From Ferrimicrobium sp. (GTDB lineage Bacteria > Actinomycetota > Acidimicrobiia > Acidimicrobiales > Acidimicrobiaceae): a stretch of DNA of 64,000 nucleotides. Position numbers and translations under genes: made by a program. Below, piece by piece: positions 9,170 through 17,791 of the stretch. A model generated the notes under the pieces. The model was not told where the DNA came from, made no database searches, and saw only the letters and a list, made by a program, of their open reading frames with translations. The stretch covers positions 1 to 64,000 of the forward strand of contig NZ_DAHXOI010000001.1 in the NCBI RefSeq assembly GCF_027364955.1. Direction: 5' to 3'. The first letter of the stretch is position 1; each line of letters begins with the position of its first letter.

Positions 9170-9877
9170 GTGGGTGAAATAGACCAAGGTAGTCAGAGGG
9201 CGACAGATGACCCTCGAGAGTCAGCATCGGCGAATGAGCTGGCGCAGTGGATCTTGTCGCTGGCCGCCATTGCCCAGACGGGGCTAGCATTCAGTGATTC
9301 CCTCTATGAGCGTGAGCGTTATGACGAAATCCTCAAGGTCGTCGGCCGAATGCAACAGGTGGGTCTCTCCCGAAACGCCGGAGTTGATGTGTCGGTTTTG
9401 ACGGAGGGGGGGCCGCGGGGGGTTCCAGGCTATGTGACGCCAAAGACCGCGGTTGGCGCCATCGTGCTCGATTCATCGCAGCGCATGCTCCTCGTTCGCC
9501 GAGCGGATAGTGGAGTCTGGCTCTACCCCACAGGTTGGGCCGATGTTGGATACTCTCCTGCTGAAGTAGTTGTGAAGGAAGTCGAAGAAGAGACGGGGAT
9601 TCGTTGCACGCCGACGCGTCTCCTCGCGGTTCTTGATGGCATGCGACTGGGGTTCACCCGAGTGGCGATGTATAGCTCAATCTTCCTCTGTCGAGCTGAC
9701 GGTGGCGAACTGCGACCGCACCCGCTCGAAACATCGGGAGCGGACTGGTTTGCGATCGATCGACTGCCACCTCGTCTCGAAGCGTTACTGGCGCTACCAT
9801 GGTTGAGTTGGATCCGAGACGGCGAGGAGCCACCACTCACTACGTACTTTGACCCCGTACGGGCTGATCGCGTCTGA
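9170..9877 (+). CDS. Nudix hydrolase with N-terminal Nudix_N-type domain
   Basis: A 235-residue hydrolase of nucleoside diphosphates linked to another moiety. Residues about 22-75 resemble the helical N-terminal domain found in ADP-ribose pyrophosphatase-like Nudix enzymes; the Nudix fold follows. The Nudix box spans residues 122-144: it starts GWADVGYSP and ends KEVEEETGI, so the catalytic EVEEE core is present while the first glutamate of the consensus is Y and the arginine is K, a variant common in this subfamily. GTG start at 9170 with GAAGGA 9 bases upstream. Substrate cannot be told from sequence; ADP-ribose or a related compound is likely. Confidence 0.85.
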   Translation: MGEIDQGSQRATDDPRESASANELAQWILSLAAIAQTGLAFSDSLYERERYDEILKVVGRMQQVGLSRNAGVDVSVLTEGGPRGVPGYVTPKTAVGAIVLDSSQRMLLVRRADSGVWLYPTGWADVGYSPAEVVVKEVEEETGIRCTPTRLLAVLDGMRLGFTRVAMYSSIFLCRADGGELRPHPLETSGADWFAIDRLPPRLEALLALPWLSWIRDGEEPPLTTYFDPVRADRV

Positions 9878-9931
9878 GTTCTACTGAGTCTGAGTCCCAC
9901 TGTGTCGAGAGGTCGGTTGCACCTTCTTTGG

Positions 9932-10786
9932 TTACTCTCCTTGCTGTCTGCGAAGAAAGCGTTCCGCTTCAATGGCGATGGTATCGATCGATGATCGTAC
10001 GTTGAGTTCCTGTTCGTAGTTGGACTCCAGCGACGAGATATAGGCGACGAGATCAGGGTCCCGAGAGACGAAGTCCTTCACCTCTTGATCGGTGTCGCCG
10101 AGGTCTTCTCGGAGCTCTCGGAAGTCCTCTTCCATGCCGAGGAGGATCTCGAGTTGGCGCAGGAGAGCTAGTGCCGAGCGCTGCGCCGGAAACTGGCTGA
10201 GATAGTGTGGCACTTCGACCCAGAGGGAGACGATCTCCGTGCCATAGCTCACTGAGGCTGACTGGAGCACACTGAGAAAACCAGTGGGCCCCTCGTAGCG
10301 AGGACTGTCGAGTTGGAGCAGGTCAGCGACGTCCGGTGTACTTGCATAACCAAAGAGCCGTGGTGGTTTCGTGTGCGGTGCAGGTGCAAGGAGCGAACCG
10401 AGGGTAATGACACGGTCAACAGCCAAGAGGTTAGCTACTGCAAGCAGCTCTGCTGATGCGGTCTTCCATCGAAACTGTGGCTCGGGTCCGAAGAGGAAGA
10501 AGACCGGTCCATAGCGCTTCGTGGTCGCCTCACCGATGACAAGCGTGCTCCAGCGGAGTTCAGAGATACCGTGGTGGTCGATGGTTACCATGGGTCGGAC
10601 CATGGAAAAGTCATAGAACTTCTCTGGATCGAGATACGCAAGATCAACGAGTCCAAGAGCCGTGCCGATCTGATTGTAGGCAATTGTTGCGGCATCACCC
10701 GCATCGGTCCACCCAGAAAGCGCCGCGATGAGCGTCGCGGGCTTTCGGCGTTGGCCAACCCGCCTATGCCAGACGATATCTCTCAT
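9932..10786 (-). CDS. PAC2-family protein
   Basis: A 284-residue member of the PAC2 family, related to archaeal and eukaryotic proteasome-assembly chaperones and widespread, with unknown function, in actinobacteria. The N-terminal ALSGWTDAGDAAT motif, VVIGEATT-like segment (LVIGEATTKRYGP) and the glycine-rich ITLGSLLAPAPHT are typical, as is the acidic helical C-terminus with several Glu/Asp runs. The start is the ATG at 10786, where family similarity begins; a longer frame to 11014 is the reverse complement of the neighbouring acetyltransferase gene and is rejected. Divergent from the GNAT gene with 55 bases between, so the promoters probably share that gap. Confidence 0.82.
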   Translation of the reverse strand: MRDIVWHRRVGQRRKPATLIAALSGWTDAGDAATIAYNQIGTALGLVDLAYLDPEKFYDFSMVRPMVTIDHHGISELRWSTLVIGEATTKRYGPVFFLFGPEPQFRWKTASAELLAVANLLAVDRVITLGSLLAPAPHTKPPRLFGYASTPDVADLLQLDSPRYEGPTGFLSVLQSASVSYGTEIVSLWVEVPHYLSQFPAQRSALALLRQLEILLGMEEDFRELREDLGDTDQEVKDFVSRDPDLVAYISSLESNYEQELNVRSSIDTIAIEAERFLRRQQGE

Positions 10787-10841
10787 CGTATCTATGCTAG
10801 TTGCCAAAGGTGAAAACTGAAGGTAAACGAGAGGAGTTTTG

Positions 10842-11297
10842 ATGATGGCTGTGGACGAGTGGCAAGTCGTACAACCGAAAGAGGGAAACTTCGAGCTTGT
10901 CCAGGCAATCAATCTGCTCCTACCACAACTCTCGCAGCGGGCCGCTCCGCTCACACCTGAAAGGCTCGACCAAGTCCTCGCCGCGCCTTCGTCGCATCTC
11001 TTCGTTGCCGTCAACCGGCAGGGTCAGATCGGCGCCATGTTGACCCTGGTTGTTTTCCCGATATTGACCGGCCAACGAGCTTGGGTGGAGGATGTCGTGG
11101 TAGATACCTCCCTGCGAGGCAAAGGGCTGGGTCGGTTGTTGACCCAACGAGCCCTACAAGTCGCGGAGGAACTCGGGGTGGCGACCGTCGACCTGACGTC
11201 AAGGGCCAGCAGAGTCGCTGCTCATGGTCTGTATGAGTCGGTTGGGTTTGTAGTTCGCGACACAAGTGTGTACCGTTTTGTAGTGGAGGCGAGTTAA
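10842..11297 (+). CDS. GNAT-family N-acetyltransferase
   Basis: A 151-residue acetyl-CoA-dependent acetyltransferase. The acetyl-CoA pyrophosphate loop is SLRGKGLGRLL around residue 92-102, preceded by the VEDVVVD strand, and followed by SRAAxxLYESVGF-type C-terminal sequence (AAHGLYESVGFVVRD). GAGGAG lies just upstream of tandem ATG codons at 10842 and 10845; either could be used. Substrate unknown. It sits 26 bases upstream of citrate synthase on the same strand, so the two may be co-transcribed; a link between protein acetylation and central metabolism would be speculation. Confidence 0.85.
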   Translation: MMAVDEWQVVQPKEGNFELVQAINLLLPQLSQRAAPLTPERLDQVLAAPSSHLFVAVNRQGQIGAMLTLVVFPILTGQRAWVEDVVVDTSLRGKGLGRLLTQRALQVAEELGVATVDLTSRASRVAAHGLYESVGFVVRDTSVYRFVVEAS

Positions 11298-11323
11298 AAG
11301 CCACGAGACAAGAAGAGGAGAAA

Positions 11324-12592
11324 ATGGCTGATTCAATTACGATTACAGACAACCGCACGGGCGAGGCGTTCGAGGTCCCGATCGTTGACGGGACAGTGTC
11401 CGCGGAACAGTGGAACAAGCATTTGCCTGGTATCTGGTTCCTTGATCCGGCTCTCGCGACGACAGCGATGTCTGAGAGCAGTATTTCGTATCTTGATGGG
11501 GAGGCCGGGATCCTCCGCTATCGCGGTTATCCGATCGAACAACTCGCCGAGAAGTCGACCTATCTTGAGGTTGCCTATCTCCTCTTGAATGGCGAACTGC
11601 CGACCGCCCAGCAGCTGTCGGTTTGGGTCGACGAGGTTACCCACCACACCTTCATCCATGAGAACGTGCGCAAGCGTTTTCTTGAGGGTTTCCACTACGA
11701 TGCTCATCCGATGGGCATCCTGGTCTCAGCGGTTGCAGCGCTCTCTACCTTCTACCTCGACGCCAAGGAGATCTTCGACCCCGAGGCTCGTCATCGCCAG
11801 ATCGTACGATTGATTGCGAAGATGCCGACGTTAGCGGCTGCTGCCTATCGCTTCTCCCAGGGCATGCCCTTTGTCTATCCTGATAATGCGTTGAGCTTCC
11901 CTGAGAACTTCCTTTCCATGATGTGGAAGATTGCTGAGCCCCGGTACGAGGCAGATCCCAGGCTGATTCGAGCGGTCGATGTTCTCTTCATTCTCCACGC
12001 TGATCACGAACAGAACTGTTCAACAACGGCGATGCGTGTGGTTGGCTCGGCCCATTCCGATCCCTACTCCTCAGCCGCCGCTGCCTGTGCGGCTCTTTAT
12101 GGACCGCGTCACGGCGGTGCGAACGAGGCGGTAGTAAAGATGCTGACTGAGATCGGCAGTATTGAGAATGTTCCAGATTTTGTTCGCACGGTCAAGGAGG
12201 GACACGGACGGCTGCAGGGTTTTGGTCATCGGGTCTATAAAAATTATGATCCCCGTGCGAAGATCATTAAGAACGTTGCCTATGACGTATTTGATGTGAC
12301 CGGCAAGAATCCACTCCTCGATATCGCCTTGAAATTGGAGGAGGTGGCGCTCTCGGATGAGTACTTCATCTCGCGTAAGCTCTATCCCAATGTCGATTTC
12401 TACTCCGGCCTGATCTATCAGGCTATGGGCTTCCCTGTGGACATGTTCCCTGTGTTATTCGCAATCCCTCGCATGTCCGGCTGGCTTGCACACTGGCAGG
12501 AGTTGCTCGATCAGGACGCCAAGATCGCCCGACCCCGTCAGCGCTATATCGGTGCCGACAAGCGCGACTTCGTGCCGATTGCAGATCGATAG
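11324..12592 (+). CDS. gltA: Citrate synthase
   Basis: Condenses acetyl-CoA with oxaloacetate to citrate, first step of the TCA cycle. The 422-residue protein has all active-site regions: the HADHEQNCSTTAMR helix with the first catalytic histidine, GFGHRVYKNYDPRAK with the second histidine and substrate arginine, and FYSGLIYQAMGFP with the catalytic aspartate region (NVDFYSG). Length fits the long, hexameric-type bacterial enzyme. AGAAGAGGAG precedes the ATG. It is followed by a long hairpin that separates it from the convergent thioesterase gene. A 2-methylcitrate synthase activity cannot be excluded from sequence alone. Confidence 0.95.
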   Translation: MADSITITDNRTGEAFEVPIVDGTVSAEQWNKHLPGIWFLDPALATTAMSESSISYLDGEAGILRYRGYPIEQLAEKSTYLEVAYLLLNGELPTAQQLSVWVDEVTHHTFIHENVRKRFLEGFHYDAHPMGILVSAVAALSTFYLDAKEIFDPEARHRQIVRLIAKMPTLAAAAYRFSQGMPFVYPDNALSFPENFLSMMWKIAEPRYEADPRLIRAVDVLFILHADHEQNCSTTAMRVVGSAHSDPYSSAAAACAALYGPRHGGANEAVVKMLTEIGSIENVPDFVRTVKEGHGRLQGFGHRVYKNYDPRAKIIKNVAYDVFDVTGKNPLLDIALKLEEVALSDEYFISRKLYPNVDFYSGLIYQAMGFPVDMFPVLFAIPRMSGWLAHWQELLDQDAKIARPRQRYIGADKRDFVPIADR

Positions 12593-12600
12593 AGAGTCAC

Positions 12601-12668
12601 TGACAGCTTGCTGCTCGCTAGCGAAGCAGTAGAGCAGCAAGCTGTCACGGCCTCACTCTGATGAGGCC
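12601..12668. terminator. Double hairpin between convergent gltA and thioesterase genes
   Basis: First hairpin: a perfect 16-base stem, TGACAGCTTGCTGCTC (12601-12616) pairing with 12632-12647. Second: GGCCTCA (12649-12655) with TGAGGCC (12662-12668). No strong T-run follows on either strand, but position between two convergent stops and stem length favour a bidirectional terminator. Confidence 0.75.
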
Positions 12669-13499
12669 CTCCTGGGCGACCGACAGGAGCAGTCGGCCTG
12701 CACGATCATACATCCTCCCTTGAGCTAAGCCTCGGGAGTGTTGGGTGGTTGGGCTGCTCATGTCATAGAGAAACCAGTCATCGGCTCTGGCATTGCGGTG
12801 AAACCACATCGCATGATCCAGGCTTGCGGCAAAGATTCTCTGGTCCATCCAAGACAGCTGATGGGGGAGCAGCGTGCTGTCGAGCAGGGTCATGTCTGAG
12901 GCATAGGCAAACAGACAGGCGTGGAGTAGGGGAGAGTCTGGAAGTTGACCGTCGGCTCGCAGCCAGATCATCTGCTGTGGTTTCCGGGGTTGTGGCAGTT
13001 TCGCCATGGTGGGTGGCAAGACATAGCGAATATCGAAGGGCCGTGGCCGGTCATACCACTCTCCCATCAGCTCGGCCCATGGTGCCATCGTCTCTTCGAA
13101 ATCAGGGAGGCTGAGTGGGTCAGGCACTTGGGGCGCCTCGATTTGGTGCTCGAGCCCATCCTCCTCGATTTGGAACGACGCGGAGAGGTTGAAGATGGGC
13201 TTGCCGTGTTGGATCGCAAGGACGCGGCGTGTGCTGAAGCTCTTTCCGTCGCGGATGCGCTCTACCTCATAGAGGAGAGGAATGTTTGGGTCTCCGGGTC
13301 GGATGAAATAGGCGTGAAGGCTGTGCACGGCTCGATCGCTGGCAACCGTTCTCCCGGCGGCCACGAGTGCTTGTCCGGCAACTTGGCCACCGAAGACTCG
13401 TTGACGGTCCTCTCGGGGGCTTTGCCCTCGAAAGATGTTGACTTCGATTGACTCGAGATCGAGCAGGGTGATGAGATCATCAAGGGCTTTTGACACCAT
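12645..13499 (-). CDS. tesB: Acyl-CoA thioesterase II
   Basis: Hydrolyses acyl-CoA to free fatty acid and CoA. The 284-residue double-hotdog protein has the TesB motifs: FRGQSP, RVFGGQVAGQAL, SLHAYFIRPGD, the catalytic aspartate in YASDMTLLDSTLLPHQ-type sequence, SLDHAMWFHR, and the C-terminal SPTTQHSRGLAQGRMYDRAG. The family similarity begins at the ATG at 13499 (MVSKALDDL). An AGGAG lies too close to this ATG, so GTG at 13496 or TTG at 13523 remain possible starts. Convergent with citrate synthase; divergent from the gtrA-like gene. Confidence 0.92.
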   Translation of the reverse strand: MVSKALDDLITLLDLESIEVNIFRGQSPREDRQRVFGGQVAGQALVAAGRTVASDRAVHSLHAYFIRPGDPNIPLLYEVERIRDGKSFSTRRVLAIQHGKPIFNLSASFQIEEDGLEHQIEAPQVPDPLSLPDFEETMAPWAELMGEWYDRPRPFDIRYVLPPTMAKLPQPRKPQQMIWLRADGQLPDSPLLHACLFAYASDMTLLDSTLLPHQLSWMDQRIFAASLDHAMWFHRNARADDWFLYDMSSPTTQHSRGLAQGRMYDRAGRLLLSVAQEGLIRVRP

Positions 13500-13566
13500 T
13501 CTCCTATCTGTGCCCTCTGTCAAGGGCTATGGTTATCAACCGCTGCAACACGACTAGGATTGTCCC

Positions 13567-14049
13567 GTGCAGTCTCTCTATCGCACATTCTATGGCTGGT
13601 TGGTCGCTAAGGTCGGTCTCAAAGCCATTAAGTATGCGCTTGCCTCAGTGGTCTCGGTGGTTGTCACCGAAGTCGTCCTTTTTTTGGTCTTCGGTGTGTT
13701 TCGGCTCTTCTCCGCGGAGGTGTCTAATATCGTGGCTACTGCCGTTGCGGCCGTGCCTTCGTACTACCTCAACCGGAATTGGGCGTGGGGTAAGTCTGGC
13801 AAGTCACATTTTCTTCGCGAGATCGTTCCCTTTTGGACGCTTGCGTTTATCGGGCTCGCCCTCTCTCTCGTGACGGTTGGTTTAGCGCAGTCGTTTGCAC
13901 AGACCCATCACCTCTCGCACCTCGCCGATGCCCTTTTTGTGAACTTTGCATCGCTGTTGGCATTCGGCGTAGTCTGGGTCGGCAAGTTTTTCATCTTCAA
14001 TATCTGGCTCTTTGTAGAGACAGCAACCAGTGAGGTAGAGCCACTATGA
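13567..14049 (+). CDS. GtrA-family membrane protein
   Basis: A 160-residue integral membrane protein with four predicted helices (roughly residues 18-45, 55-72, 90-115 and 128-150). The sequence VPSYYLNRNWAWG between helices 2 and 3 is the GtrA signature. Family members are thought to move or flip lipid-linked sugars for cell-surface polysaccharide synthesis. Starts with GTG at 13567 and its stop overlaps the cobT start by four bases (ATGA), although the two functions look unrelated. Confidence 0.88.
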   Translation: MQSLYRTFYGWLVAKVGLKAIKYALASVVSVVVTEVVLFLVFGVFRLFSAEVSNIVATAVAAVPSYYLNRNWAWGKSGKSHFLREIVPFWTLAFIGLALSLVTVGLAQSFAQTHHLSHLADALFVNFASLLAFGVVWVGKFFIFNIWLFVETATSEVEPL

Positions 14050-15098
14050 ACCAACTACGAGAGGAAGCGAGCCGGTTCCTCGACCGCGATGCAATGGAGG
14101 CGGCGACACAGCTGCAGGGTCGTCTCACGAAGCCGGCCGGATCACTGGGTCGTTTGGAGGATCTGGGTGTGCAGCTAGCTGGTATCAGTGGGGCCTGCCC
14201 TCCTCGTGTCCCCAGCAGACCGATGGTCGTGGTCGCGGCTGGTGATCATGGCGTATTGGTTGAAGGAGTGTCTCCGTGGCCACAGGAGGTCACGACACAG
14301 ATGATCCACAACTTTCTTGCCGGTGGTGCTGCAATCAACGTGCTTGCCGATGAAGTTGGTGCCCAGGTCGTCGTCGTTGACTGTGGGGTCCATGCGGAGT
14401 TTGCGCCAGCACCGATGTTCTACAGTGTCAAGCGAGCGCAGGTCACGGGTAACATCCACGTCGAACCAGCGATGACAGAAGCGGTTGCCGCTGCCCTCAT
14501 CGAGGAGGGCAGACACTTCGCCGCCCAGCAGGCATCGCAAGGCATCGATCTCTTTGTAACAGGAGATATGGGGATAGGTAACACCACGCCATCAGCGGCG
14601 CTGATCGCAACCGTCTGTAGCGTGAGTGCCGTCGATGTGACAGGCCGTGGCACTGGAGTGGATGATCACACGCTTGCAAAAAAGACGGCCATCGTCACCC
14701 AGGTCGTTGATTCGTACTATGGTGATCGATCGAACGCCGTGCAACTTCTCGCACGCATGGGTGGATTCGAACATGCCTTTCTAGCCGGGCTGATCCTCGG
14801 TGCAGCGGAGGCACGCGTTCCGGTTATCCTCGATGGCGTTATCGCCATCGCTGCTGCATTGATGGCTGCAGCGGAGGACCAAGCAGTCGTTGGCTGCCTT
14901 ATCGCCGGGCATCGTTCGGTTGAGCCAGGCGCCTCGGTTGGGTTGGCACATCTTGGGCTGGAGCCTTTGCTTGACCTTCATCTGCGCTTGGGGGAGGGAA
15001 CGGGGGCCGCGCTGGCAGTTCCAATGGTCCGAGCAGCCGCCCGGGTGCTCGCTGAAATGGCTACCTTCGACGCCGCAGGCGTAACGGAAAAAGGTTAG
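14046..15098 (+). CDS. cobT: Nicotinate-nucleotide-dimethylbenzimidazole phosphoribosyltransferase
   Basis: Activates the lower-ligand base of cobalamin: transfers phosphoribose from nicotinate mononucleotide to 5,6-dimethylbenzimidazole to give alpha-ribazole phosphate. The 350-residue protein shows LTKPAGSLGRLE, AAGDHGVLVEGVS, FLAGGAAINVLA, TGDMGIGNTTPSAAL and, near the C-terminus, RLGEGTGAALA with the catalytic glutamate. Full length for the family. No other cobalamin gene is nearby and no cobalamin riboswitch is visible upstream. The product would serve the acyl-CoA mutase at 56.9 kb, among other enzymes. Confidence 0.95.
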   Translation: MNQLREEASRFLDRDAMEAATQLQGRLTKPAGSLGRLEDLGVQLAGISGACPPRVPSRPMVVVAAGDHGVLVEGVSPWPQEVTTQMIHNFLAGGAAINVLADEVGAQVVVVDCGVHAEFAPAPMFYSVKRAQVTGNIHVEPAMTEAVAAALIEEGRHFAAQQASQGIDLFVTGDMGIGNTTPSAALIATVCSVSAVDVTGRGTGVDDHTLAKKTAIVTQVVDSYYGDRSNAVQLLARMGGFEHAFLAGLILGAAEARVPVILDGVIAIAAALMAAAEDQAVVGCLIAGHRSVEPGASVGLAHLGLEPLLDLHLRLGEGTGAALAVPMVRAAARVLAEMATFDAAGVTEKG

Positions 15099-15131
15099 CG
15101 AACCAGTAGTCGCGGCCAGGCAACCGCGAAT

Positions 15132-15157
15132 AGCTGGTGTCTACGCTGACACCAGCT
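15132..15157. terminator. Hairpin between convergent cobT and hemY
   Basis: Perfect 10-base stem AGCTGGTGTC (15132-15141) with GACACCAGCT (15148-15157) and a 6-base loop, overlapping the last codons of hemY. There is no T-run on either side, so it is only a candidate bidirectional terminator. Confidence 0.5.
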
Positions 15158-16475
15158 GTTGTGCGCGTGACCTGGCGGTGGCGATACACGTTGGGATCCC
15201 TGAGCCGTTGATGTAGGCACCAGTGACGCCAATATCCCCATGGAACCGATCGAATAGATCGGCATCCAACTTCGCGACCAACTGGGCATGGTAGGGGCGA
15301 AAATGAGGGAAGGAACGGTTCCAACGGACGATACGGTTCCACGCCGTGGGTAACTGATGGGCTAGCATTTGATTCACCTCAAGGGTCAGTGCCTCCAGCA
15401 GTTCGGTATCCTCCATACGTAGGTGGCGGCGATCATAGAGTGAACCGGTTGATATCCGTAGAAGGGTTCCAGCCTGAGCAGTCCAACCTGGCCACTTGTT
15501 CGAGGCAATTGACACCGCAGTGGTGAGAAGGCCGAGGTTGCGCGCTACTAAGATGCCACTGACCTCGAGAAGGCGTGACGGCAGCGCCTCCTTGGAGTAG
15601 CTGATGAGCATGGAAACTGATGAGTAGTGAATGGCACTCAACAGGCTGCGCCCATCACCGAAGAGGGGACCGAGTAGTGAAGCACTTTGGTAGGCGGGCA
15701 AGGCGAGGAGCAGTCGTTGGCTTGGGTAGGACACCGCCGGAGTCGTGATAAGCACATCGGATGGGCCACGCCGTTCGATCGACTGTACCGGGGCACTGGT
15801 GACGATCGTACACCCTCCAGCTAGCAACGCGTCCTGCAGCTGGTCGATGAGTACCGACAACCCCCCTGATGGTGCTCCAAAGGCTGGTGTGGTCGCTGCT
15901 CCCGAGGACGGTGCAGGCGGAGGCGCATGCAAAATGCTTGGTGCGCTGGTTTGAGCGCTCAATCCGTAGATGGTGTTGGCGTTGATACCTCCGACGAGGG
16001 GCTCAACGTTTGCGTCTGCCCATCGACGTCCATAACGGTTCGCGACGATGGCACCCAGGTCATCGCTGAAACCAGAAGGCCACAGCGAGGGTACTAGCGC
16101 TCCGATAGCGGCTCGTAGACGAGCCGAGGGTGGTACCAGGTGATTGGCGATCGCTTGTTGCGCTCGCAGCGGAGTGCCCAGATTGAGACCTGCTGGAATG
16201 GGCTCGGTCCCTGTGGACGTATACAGGAGGGCTTTGCTGGTTGCTGGGGCGATCTCGGAGAGGACCAAGTGATCGAGGAGTTCGTTCGCCGATGGGTTTC
16301 GACGTAGATAGGAGTCCGGCCCCAGCTCTACCTGAACCCTATCGATGGTGGTCGTCTGTAACTTACCGCCAAGTCGCTCTTCTTGCTCAAAGACCGTTAC
16401 TTCGTGACCGTGTTGCATGAGCTCCCAGGCGGCTCCAAGCCCGCTGATGCCACCGCCAACGATGGCGACCTTCAT
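15141..16475 (-). CDS. hemY: Coproporphyrinogen/protoporphyrinogen III oxidase (HemY/CgoX type)
   Basis: FAD enzyme that oxidises coproporphyrinogen III (or protoporphyrinogen IX) by six electrons. The 444-residue protein opens with the Rossmann dinucleotide fold VAIVGGGISGLGAAWEL followed by FEQEERLGGKL, and ends with GDIGVTGAYINGSGIPTC, the C-terminal FAD-contact segment. Because hemQ is present and is the coproheme enzyme, the coproporphyrin-dependent (CgoX) role is most likely. It is coupled to hemE by a 4-base ATGA overlap, forming a leftward hemE-hemY pair. Confidence 0.92.
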   Translation of the reverse strand: MKVAIVGGGISGLGAAWELMQHGHEVTVFEQEERLGGKLQTTTIDRVQVELGPDSYLRRNPSANELLDHLVLSEIAPATSKALLYTSTGTEPIPAGLNLGTPLRAQQAIANHLVPPSARLRAAIGALVPSLWPSGFSDDLGAIVANRYGRRWADANVEPLVGGINANTIYGLSAQTSAPSILHAPPPAPSSGAATTPAFGAPSGGLSVLIDQLQDALLAGGCTIVTSAPVQSIERRGPSDVLITTPAVSYPSQRLLLALPAYQSASLLGPLFGDGRSLLSAIHYSSVSMLISYSKEALPSRLLEVSGILVARNLGLLTTAVSIASNKWPGWTAQAGTLLRISTGSLYDRRHLRMEDTELLEALTLEVNQMLAHQLPTAWNRIVRWNRSFPHFRPYHAQLVAKLDADLFDRFHGDIGVTGAYINGSGIPTCIATARSRAQQLVSA

Positions 16476-17587
16476 CGGTTGGCTCCGGCCGCTCGGTCGG
16501 TTGTGTCTGGCAGACTAGGCGCACCACGTAGGCTTGCTCCACGCTGGTGGACAAGTTCCACGATGGCGGCCAGGGTGTCTGGGTTCGTCTCAGGCAAGAC
16601 TCCATGGCCAAGATTAAAGATATACCCCTTGGCCTTCGCGGAAGCAGTCAGCACATTTTCGGTTGCCGCCAAGACCGTCTCCGTGGGCGCGAGGAGGATC
16701 GAAGGATCAAGGTTGCCCTGCAAGGCCACCTGTGAGCCCAATCGCGTCGCTGCGTTCCCAAGGTCGATGCGCCAGTCGAGGCCTAACGCTGGAAAGCCGA
16801 GATCGGCAAGGTCCTCCAGCAGACCTGCGGTTTCGACCCCGAAATAGATCACTGGTACCCCCAGTCGCGCGGACGCATCTGCGAGGCGTTGGAGATGCGG
16901 GCGCACCCACGTCCGAAACATCCACGGGCTCAGCGTTCCGATCCATGAATCGAAGATTTGCACCACACTTGCCCCATGGTCAACCTGGACGGTCAGGGTA
17001 GCAATGGCGATATCTACCAGGCGTGAGGCGAGTTCATGGAAGACCTCAGGTTCTTGGAGCATCAGTGTCTTGATGATGGCGTGTGTTCGTGATGGACGAC
17101 CCTCGACGAGGTAGCTAGCGATGGTGAACGGGCCACCACAGAATCCGATCAACGGAACAGTGAGTTCCTGGACACAGAGCGCGACGGCTGCCGCCATTGG
17201 GGCAAGATCGATCGAGGGGTCAACCGCTCTGAGCCGCTGGACGTCGCGCATCGACCTCATGGGTTCTTCGATGACTGGTCCCACCCCAGCGACGATGTCA
17301 ATCCCGACCCCAAGGTTCGTCAGTGGGGCCATGATGTCTGAGTACAGTATTGCGGCATCAACTTGGTAACGTCGCACTGGCTGCAGCGTGATCTCTGCAG
17401 CCAACTCTGGAGACTGCAGCACTTTGAGGATCGATTCTACCCCGCGCACCTTCCGATACTCTGGCAACGAACGGCCAGCTTGGCGCATAAACCAGACGGG
17501 CGTTCGTTCTGTTGGCTCCTGGTGGAGTGCTTTGAGGAGCACGGAGGAACTGAGGTCGGTGGTGGGTGTATTCATAGAGCTACTCAT
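16472..17587 (-). CDS. hemE: Uroporphyrinogen III decarboxylase
   Basis: Converts uroporphyrinogen III to coproporphyrinogen III by four decarboxylations in the cytosol. The 371-residue protein has the two signatures PVWFMRQAGRSLPEYR (with the conserved arginine) and GFCGGPFTIASYLVEG, plus IFDSWIGTLSP, the tyrosine region VIYFGVETAG and FNLGHGVLPETNPD near the C-terminus. Start ATG at 17587; a second ATG four codons on (17575) is equally possible as neither has a strong ribosome-binding site. First gene of the hemE-hemY pair. Confidence 0.95.
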   Translation of the reverse strand: MSSSMNTPTTDLSSSVLLKALHQEPTERTPVWFMRQAGRSLPEYRKVRGVESILKVLQSPELAAEITLQPVRRYQVDAAILYSDIMAPLTNLGVGIDIVAGVGPVIEEPMRSMRDVQRLRAVDPSIDLAPMAAAVALCVQELTVPLIGFCGGPFTIASYLVEGRPSRTHAIIKTLMLQEPEVFHELASRLVDIAIATLTVQVDHGASVVQIFDSWIGTLSPWMFRTWVRPHLQRLADASARLGVPVIYFGVETAGLLEDLADLGFPALGLDWRIDLGNAATRLGSQVALQGNLDPSILLAPTETVLAATENVLTASAKAKGYIFNLGHGVLPETNPDTLAAIVELVHQRGASLRGAPSLPDTTDRAAGANR

Positions 17588-17791
17588 CGAGTCTACCGGC
17601 GCGACACCTGAAGGGTCAGCTATCGATGTGGAGGGACGCCCACGATTGCTCTTGTGAACCTATGCCTGGGGACCGGGTAGAGTGGATGGTCGGGATAGGC
17701 AAGACGTGTGCGAAGGTCACCAATGGCGATAGGTGTAGTTTGGGATATGTAATTGGGTGGCGAATGGCCATCTTGAATTTGGTTGAATTCG

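Noticed and set aside
10787-11014. Long N-terminal extension of the PAC2 gene
   Set aside because: It is antisense to the acetyltransferase gene and has no family match; similarity begins at the ATG at 10786.
13800-14045. Possible cobalamin riboswitch upstream of cobT or of the acyl-CoA mutase
   Set aside because: cobT overlaps the preceding gene and the 115 bases upstream of the mutase lack the B12-box sequence; no riboswitch is supported.
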